Assembly: GCA_009746045.1 (NCBI GenBank)
Contig: RPFO01000667.1
Span: 6,865,046-6,925,045, forward strand
DNA from: Mesostigma viride
Taxonomy: Eukaryota > Streptophyta > Mesostigmatophyceae > Mesostigmatales > Mesostigmataceae
Reading direction: 5' to 3'
Length of the DNA stretch: 60,000 nt
A program made the translations under genes and the position numbers. Under the pieces are notes generated by a model. The model saw nothing but the letters and a program-made list of their open reading frames with translations. It ran no database searches and was not told the DNA's origin. Below, piece after piece: positions 43,700 through 57,600 of the stretch (positions are counted from its first letter, which is position 1; each line of letters begins with the position of its first letter).

Positions 43700-44430
43700 G
43701 AGTGAGCAAGACGTGACATGACGGCAAGTAGGATGTGATGTTCTCTATCCTCTGTCTGATGGTCCATGAGTGCGCAAGACGTGACATGACGGCAAGCAGG
43801 ATGTGATGTTCTCTATCCTCTGTCTGATGGTCCATGAGTGAGCAAGACGTGACATGACGGCAAGTAGGATGTGATGTTCTCTATCCTCTGTCTGATGGTC
43901 CATGAGTGAGCAAGACGTGACATGACGGCAAGTAGGATGTGATGTTCTCTATCCTCTGTCTGATGGTCCATGAGTGAGTAAGACGTGACATGACGGCAAG
44001 CAGGATGTGATGCTCTCTATCCTCTGTCTGATGGTCCATGAGTGAGCAAGACGTGACATGACGGCAAGTAGGATGTGATGTTCTCTATCCTCTGTCTGAT
44101 GGTCCATGAGTGAGTAAGACGTGACATGACGGCAAGCAGGATGTGATGCTCTCTATCCTCTGTCTGATGGTCCATGAGTGCGCAAGACGTGACATGACGG
44201 CAAGCAGGATGTGATGTTCTCTATCCTCTGTCTGATGGTCCATGAGTGAGTAAGACGTGACATGACGGCAAGTAGGATGTGATGTTCTCTATCCTCTGTC
44301 TGATGGTCCATGAGTGAGTAAGACATGATATGACGGCAAGTAGGATGTGATGTTCTTTATCCTCTGACTGATGGTCCATAAGTAAGATGTGACATGATGG
44401 CAAGCAGGATGTGATGTTCTCTATCCTCCT
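43585..44430. repeat. 68-bp satellite, unit IV head
   Basis: About 12 copies with AGTAAGACG, AGCAAGACG and CGCAAGACG variants. It overlaps the 5' extension of the gene 3 reading frame on the minus strand. Confidence 0.94.
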
Positions 44431-44492
44431 TTACCCTCCTCTCCCCTCCTCTACCCTCATTTCCCCCCCTCTAACCTCCTCAAGACTCCTCT
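44431..44492. repeat. C/T-rich tract, unit IV (short)
   Basis: Six or so ~10-bp units, the shortest of the five heads. Confidence 0.8.
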
Positions 44493-46660
44493 AGACGCCC
44501 CTAATCATGATTTCAAACCCATCAATGCCCAAGCTTGGGAGGGTGCACAAGTGGGTCAGGGTGCATTTTACCATATCTAGCGGGTGCCTAGTTCTCGAAT
44601 ATCAGGCAGTACCCAGTGCCAGGGATTAATGGGCGGGCACTACTGGCTTACCTGGCATAGCTGACGCCCAGCACTCGTGAACTCGGGGAAGTACGGCACT
44701 GGCGCGGAGAGAGACGTTGGCGTTCATGAGGAGAGGCTCTCCCGTTATCTTGGGGTTACGAAAGAAGCCCCACTGGCCAACACGAAACGCAGCCGACGCC
44801 AGGAATCCTACCGACTTCATCCGACCGAGCTTGACAATGATGAGTGCGTCCCGGTCCCCGCGCCAGGAAAGCCGACGATGGATTGCGAACGGTGCGTTGC
44901 AAAAAATCGCGCGAGCGTTGCGTGTGCCATCTCGGCAATCTGAGTCCAGCCACCTACGCCTTGCCCGCCGATGACGCTATAGAGCACGGGGTATACCTTT
45001 CCGCGGGGAATTCCACTTCTGGCTCCGATGATACCAGACCGTCATGAAAAATGGCCAGGTCAAATGGATCGTACGCAGCCTTCAAGTCTCGAACCCTTGC
45101 GCTTTTGCATCGTGTGACAAAGCAGCCCAAGCTCCGACAGTGCTGGCAAAATTTACCCTATGGCCCCCGGCCCGAACACTGCTCGGGTGGAGCGGCCATC
45201 CCCTTAGTTAACCGGGTTCATTCCTGAAAGAGTCGCAATCTCAAGTTAAATCAGGCTATGATAGCCACAGGACTGGCCAGCTCCCATCAGTCGCGTGCGT
45301 GATGGGGGCCTTCTAGTGCCTGTCTTTCCCTGTCAGCTCGGCCCTCGCCTGTCTTGTCCGTTGGGGCGAACCATTCTGTGGGCGCGCCCGCGCACGTGAC
45401 CTGCTGGCGACATCACACACGGCTGCTGGCTGCTGGGTGCAAGCCAGCAACTAGGTATGTACGAACTACGAACGGACTGATTCAAGTGCCTGCACCGAGA
45501 CCCGAGTTTTACGAAAATCACCCGCACCGTAGGCGGTGCTGACTTGGCAAGGAAGGTGACGCGTTTTGGCCTACACGCTCCTCAATGTGGTGCACGGGTC
45601 CAGAATCCAGATCAACGTGAAGTGCCCGCCCCTTGCATGCCATCAGTACTGAGTCATCATGCCATGCTGGTCCTCGACCATAACCTACGCTTACAAGCAA
45701 ATGCAATCGCTATCTGGGGGGAAGAAAAATGCAAGGCATTATGCCCTAGCGACGGCGTCGCCAAAGCTGTCCGATTATGCTGCTCTTATCCTAGGTTCTT
45801 CCACGCCTGTGCACCTGCGAAACTGTACATGATCTGTTTTGCTTTGGTTCCGTTGCCATTTGTCAAGTACCGTAGGAAACATGACTACCCCAAAAAGTGA
45901 GAGCTAAGCCATCTTCCTCGATATATCGGACCACGGTGGACTTTCCAGGAAGCCTTCCAGAGATTTTTCCAGGGAGCGTTTTGTCGTATCAGGTTACCAC
46001 GTACCACGTGCCGGTGTTGTTTATCATCTCTCTCTTCCATCACCGCTTCAGGAGAGTGGCATTTTAAGGGCCGGCATTCCATTGTTTTTTTCTATTGTCC
46101 ATTCTCCCGGTGCAAATCAGCCGGGCAAGGTTGTCTTCATGGCAATATGCAGCGCCTCGGATGGCCTTCCGTTTCGTTTACTCTTCCTGTCTGCATCAGG
46201 TGACGAGATCTTCGCCTGAAGTAGCTATAGGTACGCAAGGAGGTGCGCACAATTCCATGGTCTGTCCTAAAACATGTACAGTCCGTGTCACATGCTGCGA
46301 TTTTTCATGGCACGGGCTGCATGTACTCGTGGGTAGATTCCATGTCCCATGGTGCGTGGGCGCGTGAAATATTTCATGGAAGGTCAGTCACCAACCAATA
46401 CCGTGCCCACGCAGAACAAACGCGTATTTAATAACGTTCGACAGAGTGTGAGGACAGCGCGATGGTGTGTTCATGGCAGGAAAGTCTGTGTGAAATCCGC
46501 AACACATTACTGGTTGCTGCCGTCTGCACGGCGCGCTGCATGTCCTCCCACGCGGCATGTTCTCATCCCATGGCAGGTATCGCCTGCGCGATCAGGACGC
46601 AGTTGAGCCAGTCTTGCTTACCTGTTTGGCCAGGGCTGGCTGGCCTATGTGCTGCATGTT
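44493..46660. other. Conserved spacer A, unit IV
   Basis: Homologous to 729-2868. The plus-strand frame intact in unit II is truncated by TGA at about 44941. No supportable gene. Confidence 0.55.
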
Positions 46661-47545
46661 TGGGGGTTCCAGCCCTGCATCTAGATCTGTGCGCTATCAT
46701 TACAGTTGTGCTCGATCTTTGGGGGGTCCAGCCCTGCATCTAGATCTGTGCGCTATCATTACAGGTGCGCTGCATCTTTGGGGGGTCCAGCCCTGCATCT
46801 AGATGTGTGCGCTATCGATCATTACAGTTGTGCTCGATCTTTGGGGGGTCCAGCCCTGCATCTAGATCTGTGCGCTATCATTACAGTTGTGCTGCATATT
46901 TGGGGGCCCAGCCCTGCATCTAGATCTGTGCGCTATCATTACAGTTGCGCTGCATCTTTGGGGGGTCCAGCGCTGCATCTAGATCTGCGCGCTATCATTA
47001 CAGTTGTGCTGCATCTTTGGGGGGTCCAGCCCTGCATCTAGATCTGTGCGCTATCATTACAGTTGCGCTGCATCTTTGGGGGGTCCAGCCCTGCATCTAG
47101 ATCTGTGCGCTATCGTTACAGTTGTGCTCGATCTTTGGGGGGTCCAGCCCTGCATCTAGATCTGTGCGCTATCATTACAGTTGTGCTCGATCTTTGGGGG
47201 GTCCAGCCCTGCATCTAGATCTGTGCGCTATCATTACAGTTGTGCTCGATCTTTGGGGGGTCCAGCCCTGCATCTAGATCTGTGCGCTATCATTACAGTT
47301 GTGCTCGATCTTTGGGGGGTCCAGCGCTGCATCTAGATCTGTGCGCTATCATTACAGTTGTGCTCGATCTTTGGGTGGTCCAGCCGTGCATCTAGATCTG
47401 TGCGCTATCATTACAGTTGTGCTCGATCTTTGGGGGGTCCAGCCCTGCACCTAGATCTGTGCGCTATCATTACAGTTGTGCTCGATCTTTGGGGGGTCCA
47501 GCCCTACATCTAGATCTGTGCGCTATCGTTACAGTTGCGCTCGAT
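46661..47545. repeat. 59-bp tandem array, unit IV
   Basis: About 15 copies, including one CTATCGATCATTACAG variant as in unit II. Confidence 0.94.
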
Positions 47546-48357
47546 CTTGGTTTGCGCACCGCTTAGCACTGACAGCAGGAACCGTCATCGTTAACAGGGA
47601 AGTCACGTGCATCTGCTGCAGTTCCTTTTCCAAATCCCCCCTGGCTAATGCTCATTTTTTATCCTCGCAGCCTCCCGAACTGCCGCACGCATCTCCTCCC
47701 CCTCACCCCCAAGCTGCTGCGTGCTGCGTGCTGGGTCACCCACTCATCATCCATGCGCCAGGCAAGGCTCTAAGGGCAGCTGTGGATGCCACGCGCGCCG
47801 CGTGCCCCGCTCGTCCCCACCCCTCGAACGCTGGGTTGGTGCGCTCATAGGCAGTTTCCTAATCCATGTCCCATAATGCATGGGCGCGCGAAATTCTATA
47901 GTTTGGAAGGTCTGTGGCCGTCACCAACCAATACAGTGCCCGCGCAGAACAAACTCGTGTTTAATACTACGTTCTGGAGTGTAAGGACAGCGTGATGTTG
48001 TTTTCTTTGCTGGAGAGTCTGCATGAAATCCGCAACACCTTACTGATTGCTGCCGTCTGCACGGCACGCTGCATGTCCTGCCACCCGCATCTGGTGGCAT
48101 GTTCTCATCCCATGGCAGGTATTGCCTGCGCGATCAGGACGCAGTTCAGCCAGTCTTGCTTACCTGTTTGGCCAGGGCTGGCTGGCCTATGTGCTGCATG
48201 TTTGGGGACTCCAGCCCCGCATCTAAGTCATTGCGCTACTGTCTATTACAGTTGTGCTCGAGATCCTGGTTTACACAGTGCGCAGAACTGCTTGTGGAAG
48301 CGACTACCCATCAAGGTGCCCGGCGAAGTCCCCCTCATCTCCAACAGGAAAGCACGT
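47546..48357. other. Spacer B plus duplicated segment, unit IV
   Basis: Same composite as in units II and III. No gene is seen. Confidence 0.55.
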
Positions 48358-48632
48358 CAGGGTGCCCCGCATCCGCATCCGTTCTGTTGATGGGCACCTC
48401 ACTAGTTTCTGCTCGCTCGCTCACCCTGGATGAAAGGGTGCCCCGCATCCGCATCCGTTCTGGTGATGGGCACCTCACTAGTTTCTGCTCGCTCGCTCAC
48501 CCTGGATGAAAGGGTGCCCCGCATCCGCATCCGTTCTGTTGATGGGCACCTCACTATTTTCTGCTCGCTCGCTCACCCTGGATGAAAGGGTGCCCCGCAT
48601 CCGCATCCGTTCTGTTGATGGACACCTCATTC
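48358..48632. repeat. 76-bp repeat, ~3.6 copies, unit IV
   Basis: Contracted array, against ~16 copies in unit I. Confidence 0.9.
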
Positions 48633-48711
48633 GCGCTTTGGGTTGCTAAGTTTTCCTGTCTGCTCATTCGTACACATGTGTGTCGTGGGCCAATCCGCAA
48701 GCACGCTCCTG

Positions 48712-49178
48712 TCCCCTTTCTCTCAAGACAAGCCACCTTTCATATTACTAGGTAGTAAGATATGCCTTGACAGCCCATCCCCTGTCTCTCAAGACAAGGC
48801 ACCTTTCATGTTACTAGCTAGTAAGATGTGCCTTGACAGCCCATCCCCTGTCTCTCAAGACAAGGCACCTTTCATGTTACTAGCTAGTAAGATATGCCTT
48901 GACAGCCCATCCCCTGTCTCTCAAGACAAGGCACCTTTCATGTTACTAGGTAGTAAGATACGCCTTGACAGCCCATCCCCTGTCTCTCAAGACAAGGCAT
49001 CTTTCATGTTACTAGGTAGAAAGATATGCCTGGACAGCCCACCCCCTCTCTCTCAAGACAAGGCACCTTTCATGTTACTAGGTAGTAAGATACGCCTTGA
49101 CAGCCCATCCCCTGTCTCTCAAGACAAGGCACCTTTCATGTTACTGGGTAGTAAGATATGCCTTGACAGCCCAGGTCC
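48712..49178. repeat. 66-bp tandem array, unit IV
   Basis: Seven copies. The plus strand is open for 193 codons (48643-49224) with a 22-residue period (SPSPVSQDKAPFMLLGSKIC). Frame conservation follows from the period length, so I do not call it a gene. Confidence 0.9.
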
Positions 49179-50660
49179 GGGCTGCCACGGGCATGCACGT
49201 CAAAGCATATCTTTGTCATGGTAGAGGCAGGAGGGTGCCACGGAGCATGATGGAACGCCTCCAGAGCACGCTGTGTTGCCATGCAGGTTGATGGGTATGT
49301 AGGAACTGTCCTCAGTGGCCACGATGTTTAGAGGATCGCCCACATTGGAGGTGGTTGTATTATATGGTCACACGCGCACACACACACACACACACAAACA
49401 GATACAGACAAGCACACACACCAACTGCGCTGCGTGAGCATCAGGGCACGTGCCCCCCCGCTTCATGCCGCTTGGTGGTGGCTGCATGTGGCTACCCCAT
49501 GCGCACGCCCGTTGGGGGCGGGGGGTAAGAGGGTGGGTTCCAAGGAGGTTGGGGATTGGGTGGTGTCGTACATGGCAGGCTGGTGCGGCAGGTGAGTTCT
49601 AGGTGAGTGGCCGGCTGGCTGGGGGGAAAGGTGAGCTCAGGGGCTGGCCGGCTGGCCGGCGGGGGGCTCAGGGGGTTGTGAGGAGTAGAGGGTAGTTGGA
49701 AGTGGGGCAGGTGGGCAAGGGGGAGTTCTTTGGGTTACAAGGAGGGAAAAGGGGGGAGAACTAGGGGGAAGGGTTTAGGGGGCGCCATCATCAGCTCCGT
49801 GAGGTGGAAACCCAGCGGGAGCGCTCCCACGAGCGGCAGTCATCAGGGTTGCGCTTCCAAGGGAACGCGTCCTTGACACCATGCAACCACTGGCACGCCA
49901 AGAACACCGCGCACATGCTTGCTCTGCATGCGCAGGTGTGTGTGAGTTGGGGGAGCAGCGGTGGGCATCAAGGTGTTTTATGGAGGAGCTGAAAACGTCA
50001 GCCAACTGCCGAGGAGCGTACGTCAGCAACCAACTGCCAAGGAGTGTGGGGCACCCACCATGCTGCCAACAGCTGTGACGACTTAAGCCAGACTGTCGGG
50101 CACAGCAGCGGTGGTCAGGACTTGGTGGATCGAGGCCCCGTTGGAGGCGACAGCCGGGCATGCAAGTGAATGGGGGCCAGAGCTGCGAGCCATGATGTCT
50201 TTTGTGAATAGACCCGCAAGGTCGAGGGATGCAGAGTCAGTCCATGCTGCGCGCAGCGCTGCTGGGGCATGATATAGGGGAGCCGCACATCCTAGGTTCG
50301 CATAAAGTGTTGGCTGCAGTAGTGGCGCTCGGTACGTTTGCCTTGTGCTAGATACAGCTGTCATACTTGCAGCATGTATTTGTGCATGTGTGCATGTGGG
50401 AGTTAGTAATAGCGCGCGTATTAAACTGTGTCTCACGGCATGAGTTATGATAAAGCAACCTCCAACCCCTAGACACCTATACACGCGAGAAAGGGGGGAG
50501 GGCGCCCCAGAATCCTTTGCACTGCCTCAAGTGGGCAGGACACAGATGACTGATCGGATACATGTTGGTGCTGGCCCAATTGTAGGTGCAACATACTGTT
50601 TTTTGTTTTTTTAAAGGACACTGCTCTATTTTAGGACTCTGCTTGTTTTTTGTTTTTAAG
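49179..50660. other. Spacer with (CA)n and G-rich segment, unit IV
   Basis: Alpha version homologous to 5229-6814, with a (CA)n run at about 49377-49397 and a G-rich stretch at about 49510-49790. It lacks about 150 bp present in unit I near 5540-5650. No gene is seen. Confidence 0.55.
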
Positions 50661-50664
50661 GAGA

Positions 50665-50870
50665 ATGCTAACCACATCTTGAGCCAGTGGAAGCTAGCTA
50701 TCCCCACTGAGCATGCACTGTTCGGCGAAGTAATTCCCAAACTCGATCTGTTCAGAAGAAGAAAGCGCACTTTTTACGCTGCCCGCCTTTGCCACATACA
50801 TAGTATCAAGAAGCTGGCAGTAGATTAAGCAATTCATGGCTGTTTCCCGGATGATCTCAAGGAGGGCACG
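50665..50870. repeat. ~220-bp dispersed repeat, unit IV
   Basis: Counterpart of 6815-7000. It contains the empty site (CCCGGATGAT, 50846-50855) for the LINE insertion seen in unit I. Confidence 0.6.
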
Positions 50871-50885
50871 TGACATGAGCACTCT

Positions 50886-51224
50886 GCTCGCGTCACCATC
50901 GTAATGCAATATTACAAGTGAGACAACTATTCCTGGACGCATACCGATCCAACGTTGTGGAAGGACTAGGGTAGTTGTCTGAGAGGAAAGACGCGAAGAT
51001 CGACCGCGGGAGCAATATGTTAACACAGGTCATATTGCACCCACAGGGGATGCCGGATCGTTTCGACGGGTCTGATTGTCATGTGCACCCTGTGGCATGC
51101 TCAAGGGTTCGAATGGGTCTCTTCCCCCTTCCCGCTGTGCACACTCAGGGATTAAAAGCACTCTAGCTGGTGCTCCATGACTCCCCAACGGGGGCACATG
51201 TTGAATAACACTTAAGAATTAATT
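50886..51224 (+). mobile_element. Older LINE 3'-end fragment, unit IV
   Basis: Counterpart of 7301-7642, with left flank ATGAGCACTCT (50875-50885) and decayed right flank AGCACTCT (51225-51232). It contains GGGTTCGAATGGG, which resembles a tRNA-type B box; without a matching A box I do not call it a promoter. Confidence 0.65.
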
Positions 51225-51434
51225 AGCACTCTACGCACAAGCTTTGTGGATTGATGACATAAAGCCATAAACAAAAGAGGGTTGATGGTGATACGAATCA
51301 GCGTTTAGCATTAGGTATCAAACAAAATGCCCGAGACATATAAGAACTGCAAATTCTGACCCGCCGTGCCTCGATCCTAGCAGTGCGCAATGTACCCTTA
51401 CATGGGAATGAGGGAAGCATGCCCGGCGCGACCG

Positions 51435-52790
<1,356 letters not shown>

Positions 52791-53038
52791 CGTGAACATG
52801 CACTGAAGGCATGCCGCGGAATACCCGATGAGGTACTTTTCTACGCGGATACAGCACCCGCGAAGGCAAGTGGCGCGACTCACTCGCCCAGGTCTGGAGT
52901 TGGAGATAGCAACTCCGCGACCGCTAGGGTCCGGCCCATCTACTTCATTAGAAATGATCTATAGACATGAGACTTAATAAGAATAGATAGACTAGACTGG
53001 TAGGAATGTGTGCTCCACACGGCCATCCATCCAACTAT

Positions 53039-54440
53039 GTCACGGACGCGAGCTATGTCATCCGGGCGGCGCCCACTATGCACAAGACCGGTGACGTGCG
53101 CAAGGAATTTGTTTTCTACGCATTTTCGACAAAGGCTAGTGACCGGGGGGGGACACTAGCACTTGCAGCATAAGAGCGGACGAAAGTGTACGTGCACGCG
53201 CGCCGGGCCAGGCACAGCTGGGCGCGCAGCACTGACTTGAGCGGACGGCAGCACAAGTGCGCAGCGTCGAGAGGATCATACTGTTAGTGGACAGCTGGAG
53301 CTAAAGCTGGACTGCTGGACTTCAACAGCGCCGAGGCTATTGACAGGCCAGGTGTCTTTGTGGTGTAGAATAGCGGGTCAACGTTATGAGGACTGGACAG
53401 AAAATGGAAAAGGACAATTTGCGGTGCGCAGCCAGATCGCGCTGGAATGAATGCGAAATCGCTGGCAGCCCTACAAAGGGATTTCTTCTAGAAAGGAACG
53501 ATTAGACGCAATGTTTGCTGGGCCCGACTCACACGCAAGGTGTGAGCGTGCAGATTGTCTGAAGGATATTATGCTTCGACCTTGGGGGACGTGACTCAAT
53601 GCCGGACATTCCCAGGGACAGAAACGCCGGAGCCTCTAGGAGATGAGATCGGCAAGAGGGTAGCAATTTAGATTTGTCGGGATGCCTTCCTGCTTTTGTT
53701 GGCATGTGTGGTAGAAAGCCAGGACGGCAACTGGAATGCGGTTTCTATTTGCATGGTTCAGGCAGCAAGATAGTTTTGGCATTCCTGGCTGGACTGACAA
53801 GTGTGGCGTGTGTCATGCGTGTGGCATGACGAATGGTTTGGTTCATAGTCGAAGAGGACTCTCACGCAGCGTGTAGTCTCTTCGAGTCTCTCGTTAGTGG
53901 CCTTCGTGTTTCTCCCTTTCCTTGGGAGCAAGGCCGGTAGCATGTCATGGAGCGCTGCCTAACTGCGGGCTCGTGAGCATGGAGTGCATCGATATTGAGG
54001 CTATCAACGTGTTGTAATTGTATTAACTTTCTCAATAAATTCCGCATGTGCGGCTTCATCATCAGACTGTGCAAAGTGTGTGTTGTGAAAGCATGGTTCT
54101 ATAGCAGGGGAGGCAAAAGCATCCTCTTGCACCATCATATTGTCGCAATTAGAGTAGTTGGAGCGTCTAGCTAACGCCCCAGCAAGGATATTCAAACGCG
54201 GCACGCGACGGTACACAAGGGGATCAAGAAGGTGGTCATCAGGCACGAGGGACAGTTCCTTGTCCTCGGCTGAGAGCCCTCTTTTCATTACTCGAAGAGA
54301 ATCATGGGACAGGTCCTCGCCCACCCCACAGGGCATGCAGTTAAGGCAGGCACGTCAGCTCAGCTCATTTGGGTTTTACCAAATTAAGCTGAGTGGCCAG
54401 CCGCCATGGTGGCGCCGGAGATTGTGGCACGCAGACGCGA
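53039..54440. mobile_element. Unclassified 1.4-kb insertion, unit IV
   Basis: Flanked by CAACTAT (53032-53038 and 54441-54447) within a CATCCATC context that is continuous in unit I (9160-9176) apart from the piggyBac-like element. Read as TG...CA, the flank shrinks to 4-5 bp, so a solo long terminal repeat is one option. No terminal inverted repeats are seen. The minus strand has a 110-codon frame at 54004-54336 (with LSLVPDDHLLDPLVYRRVP) of protein-like composition but no family I recognise. Confidence 0.6.
54004..54336 (-). CDS. Hypothetical 110-residue frame inside the unit IV insertion
   Basis: Acidic, mixed-composition frame with GLSAEDKELSLVPDDHL, NILAGALARRSNYSNCDN and FAQSDDEAAHAEFIEKVN, ending ITTR. 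It stands out because most other short frames in the spacers are of low complexity. The ATG at 54336 is preceded in frame by six codons after a TGA. Two further minus-strand frames follow downstream (54074-53862 and 53943-53758) and could be the continuation of one frame-broken protein. No function can be assigned, and it may be a chance frame. Confidence 0.3.
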   Translation of the reverse strand: MPCGVGEDLSHDSLRVMKRGLSAEDKELSLVPDDHLLDPLVYRRVPRLNILAGALARRSNYSNCDNMMVQEDAFASPAIEPCFHNTHFAQSDDEAAHAEFIEKVNTITTR

Positions 54441-54548
54441 CAACTATCCATCGAGATTATTACTCTGTGACTCTCCAACGGCATCACGAGTTTAAGTAAA
54501 TGAATTATTTAATCCAGGCATGCCAACCTGGCCAGCAGCCTGCTGCAT

Positions 54549-54662
54549 TAATGAATTAATTAATAGACACGTGACTGCGTCACGTGAGCATAAGTCCTCA
54601 GTGGGAGGGGAACATGGGATGGAATGGATGGTATAAGCTATCTAGGTCCTAGTTACAGGGGT
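54549..54662 (-). mobile_element. 114-bp retroelement insertion abutting the gene 4 stop codon
   Basis: Flanked by CCTGCTGCAT at 54539-54548 and 54663-54672. Units I, II and III have a single copy (for example 10953-10962). On the minus strand it ends in an A/T-rich tail (GTCTATTAATTAATTCATTA), the orientation expected for a retroposed fragment. It starts five bases past the TAA of gene 4 once the duplication is counted as host sequence, so it rewrites that gene's 3' untranslated region. Confidence 0.82.
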
Positions 54663-54674
54663 CCTGCTGCATGC

Positions 54675-57600
54675 TTACTGGGAAACACCCCGCAGCTTGT
54701 GATGAAGGTAATTTTCCTGCTCCAGCCGGCCCTTCAACCTATCCCAGTCAAAGTATGGAATATCCACCACTCTGAAGCCACCTTTTTCTAGCAGCCGCCT
54801 TTTGAAAAGAGTCACCGCTGTGATGGCCCCGGAATCTTGGTAGAAATGGGACGGCCCATCCACCTCCACGGCTACCTTCCCACCCACCAGGATATCCACG
54901 TATGAGAGGCCATGGAAGAAAGGGACCTCGTTTTTGTGGGCAATGCCCATACCCTGCAGCACCTTGGAAACCTCCAGGTGGAGGTCAGATGACGACGGCC
55001 CTGGCTGCTGCTTGCCTGACATGGCCGTGTCTCGCCACCTCTGGAGAAGAGCAGAGCAGTAGCGGTCACGCACATGATCACTGGCGTTCACGCAGGCAAG
55101 GATGTACTGGCAGACTTGCTTGAGTTCCACCCGAAAATCTTTATCTGTTGGCTGCGTGAGCTTGGTCCAGGCAACCATGAGCGCCCTAGCAGCGTCACTG
55201 TCAGGCCTTCCTGCCACTGCAAGTGCCCACAGCGTATTTGCAGCATCTTGCTCCACAACCCCTTCTGCCACCCACTCCGCCATCCCTGCTTCTGCGGCCA
55301 CATAGACGCGCTCGAAAAGGCCCTGGCCTTGTTCCACAGCACCTCCATTAGCCAGGGCAGACCGCCGCAGCGCCCGCACCTCAACCCATGCCTCCACCGC
55401 AGCGTACAGTGCAGGGGTCCCCTTGCCTGCTGTGGCAAAAGCGTGCGCAAGGTTAGAGACACTCTGCGGAGCAAAGCTGTCCAGTCCCCTGCCAAGTGCC
55501 TCGTCCTGCACTGCCCCCAACAGCCCAGAAGCCTCCCTGCCTGCCTTGGCAAAAGCCCATGCCATGTTGGAGATGCCTTGTGCGGTGAACTCTCGCAGGC
55601 CCCTGTTGCCCACCTCGACTTCCACGGCTGCAAACAGCCCCGGAGCCCCCACGCTTGTTGTTGCACACGCCCACACCAGGTTTGCCATGCCCTGTGGGTT
55701 GAACCCTTGGAATCCCCTGGCCAACACCTCCTTCTCAACAGCTGCAAAAAGCTGCAAGGTTTCCTTGTCTGCCGTCGCAAACGCCCACACCAGGTTTGCG
55801 ATGTTTTGCGGCTTAAACCCTTGGAATCCCCTGGCCAACACCTCCTTCTCAACAGCTGCAAAAAGCTGCAAGGCTTCCTTGCCTGCCGTCGCAAACGCCC
55901 ACACCAGGTTGGACATCTCTTGCGGCTTAAACCCTTGAAGCCCTCTAACCAACACCTCCTTCTCAACAGCTGCAAAAAGCTGCAAGGCGTCCTTGCCTGC
56001 CGTCACAAACGCCCACACCAGGTTTGCGATGTTTTGTGGGTTGAACCCTTGGAATCCCCTGGCCAACACCTCCTTCTCAACAGCTGCAAAAAGCTGCGAG
56101 GCTTCCTTGCCTGCCGTCGCAAAGGCCCACACCAGGTTTGCCATGCCCTGTGGGTTGAACCCTTGGAATCCCCTGGCCAACACCGCCTTCTCAACAGCTG
56201 CAAAAAGCTGCAAGGCTTCCTTGCCTGCCGTCGCAAACGCCCACACCAGGTTTGCGATGTTTTGTGGGTTGAACCCTTGGAATCCCCTGGCCAACACCTC
56301 CTTCTCAACAGCTGCGAAAAGCTGCGAGGCTTCCTTGCCTGCCGTCGCAAACGCCCACACCAGGTTTGCGATGTCCTGTGGGTTGAACCCTTGTAATCCC
56401 CTGGCCAACACCTCCTTCTCAACAGCTGCAAAAGGCTGCGAGGCTTTCTTGCCTAATTTCGCAAATGCCCACACCAGGTTTGCGATGTTTTGTGGGTCGA
56501 ACCCTTGCAATCCCCTGGCCAACACCTCCTTCTCAACAGCTGCAAAAAGCTGCGAGGCTTCCTTGCCTGCCGTCGCAAACGCCCACACCAGGTTTGCGAT
56601 GCCCTGTGGGTTGAACCCTTGTAATCCCCTGGCCAACACCTCCTTCTCAACAGCTGCAAAAAGCTGCGAGGCTTCCTTGCCTGCCGTCGCAAACGCCCAC
56701 ACCAGGTTTGCGATGTTTTGTGGGTCGAACCCTTGCAATCCCCTGGCCAACACCTCCTTCTCAACAGCTGCAAAAAGCTGCGAGGCTTCCTTGCCTGCCG
56801 TCGCAAACGCCCACACCAGGTTTGCGATGCCCTGTGGGTTGAACCCTTGTAATCCCCTGGCCAACACCTCCTTCTCAACAGCTGCAAAAAGCTGCGAGGC
56901 TTCCTTGCCTGCCGTCGCAAACGCCCACACCAGGTTTGCGATGCCCTGTGGGTTGAACCCTTGTAATCCCCTGGCCAACACCTCCTTCTCAACAGCTGCA
57001 AAAAGCTGCGAGGCTTCCTTGCCTGCCGTCGCAAAGGCCCACACCAGGTTTGCGATGCCCTGTGGGTTGAACCCTTGTAATCCCCTGGCCAACACCTCCT
57101 TCTCAACAGCTGCAAAAGGCTGCGAGGCTTCCTTGCCTGCCGTCGCAAACGCCCACACGATGCCCGCGATCCCCCTTGAATCCATGCTGCTCAATCTCTG
57201 CATGGCCTCCCCCTCCATCCGGTCCAGGCCTTTGCTTGCGTCCTCCCCTAGCTTGGCCAGGTTGCGCGCCAGGGTGTCCAGATCGCGGTTGGTGAACGAG
57301 CCCGGGTCATCCTCCCAACGCGCCCACACCTGCTCAAGCAGCTGGGAGAATCTGGGGTCCCTGGCAATGTCGGAGTTCTTGGCAGGGTTGGCATCCCTGG
57401 CAGATCTGAGCTCGTTCAGGGCAGCCAGCATGTCTGTGGTGCGAACGACATCGTTCCCGCGCCGAGCATCCTCCAGCCAGCGCAAGATACCCTCCGGCTC
57501 CATCCCTTTAAACATGGGTGCCCTGACAGGCTTGACCGCCGGGCGTGGCGGCTTGGCCCACCCTCGCATCGGGCTGGACACAGCTGCTGGGCTAGGGGGC

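Noticed and set aside
48643-49224. 193-codon frame with a 22-residue repeat
   Set aside because: The 66-bp period keeps any frame open; copy number changes freely between units and no domain or supporting context is seen.
51105-51125. GGGTTCGAATGGG as a tRNA-type B box
   Set aside because: Only one copy of the family has it and no A box at a suitable distance was seen.
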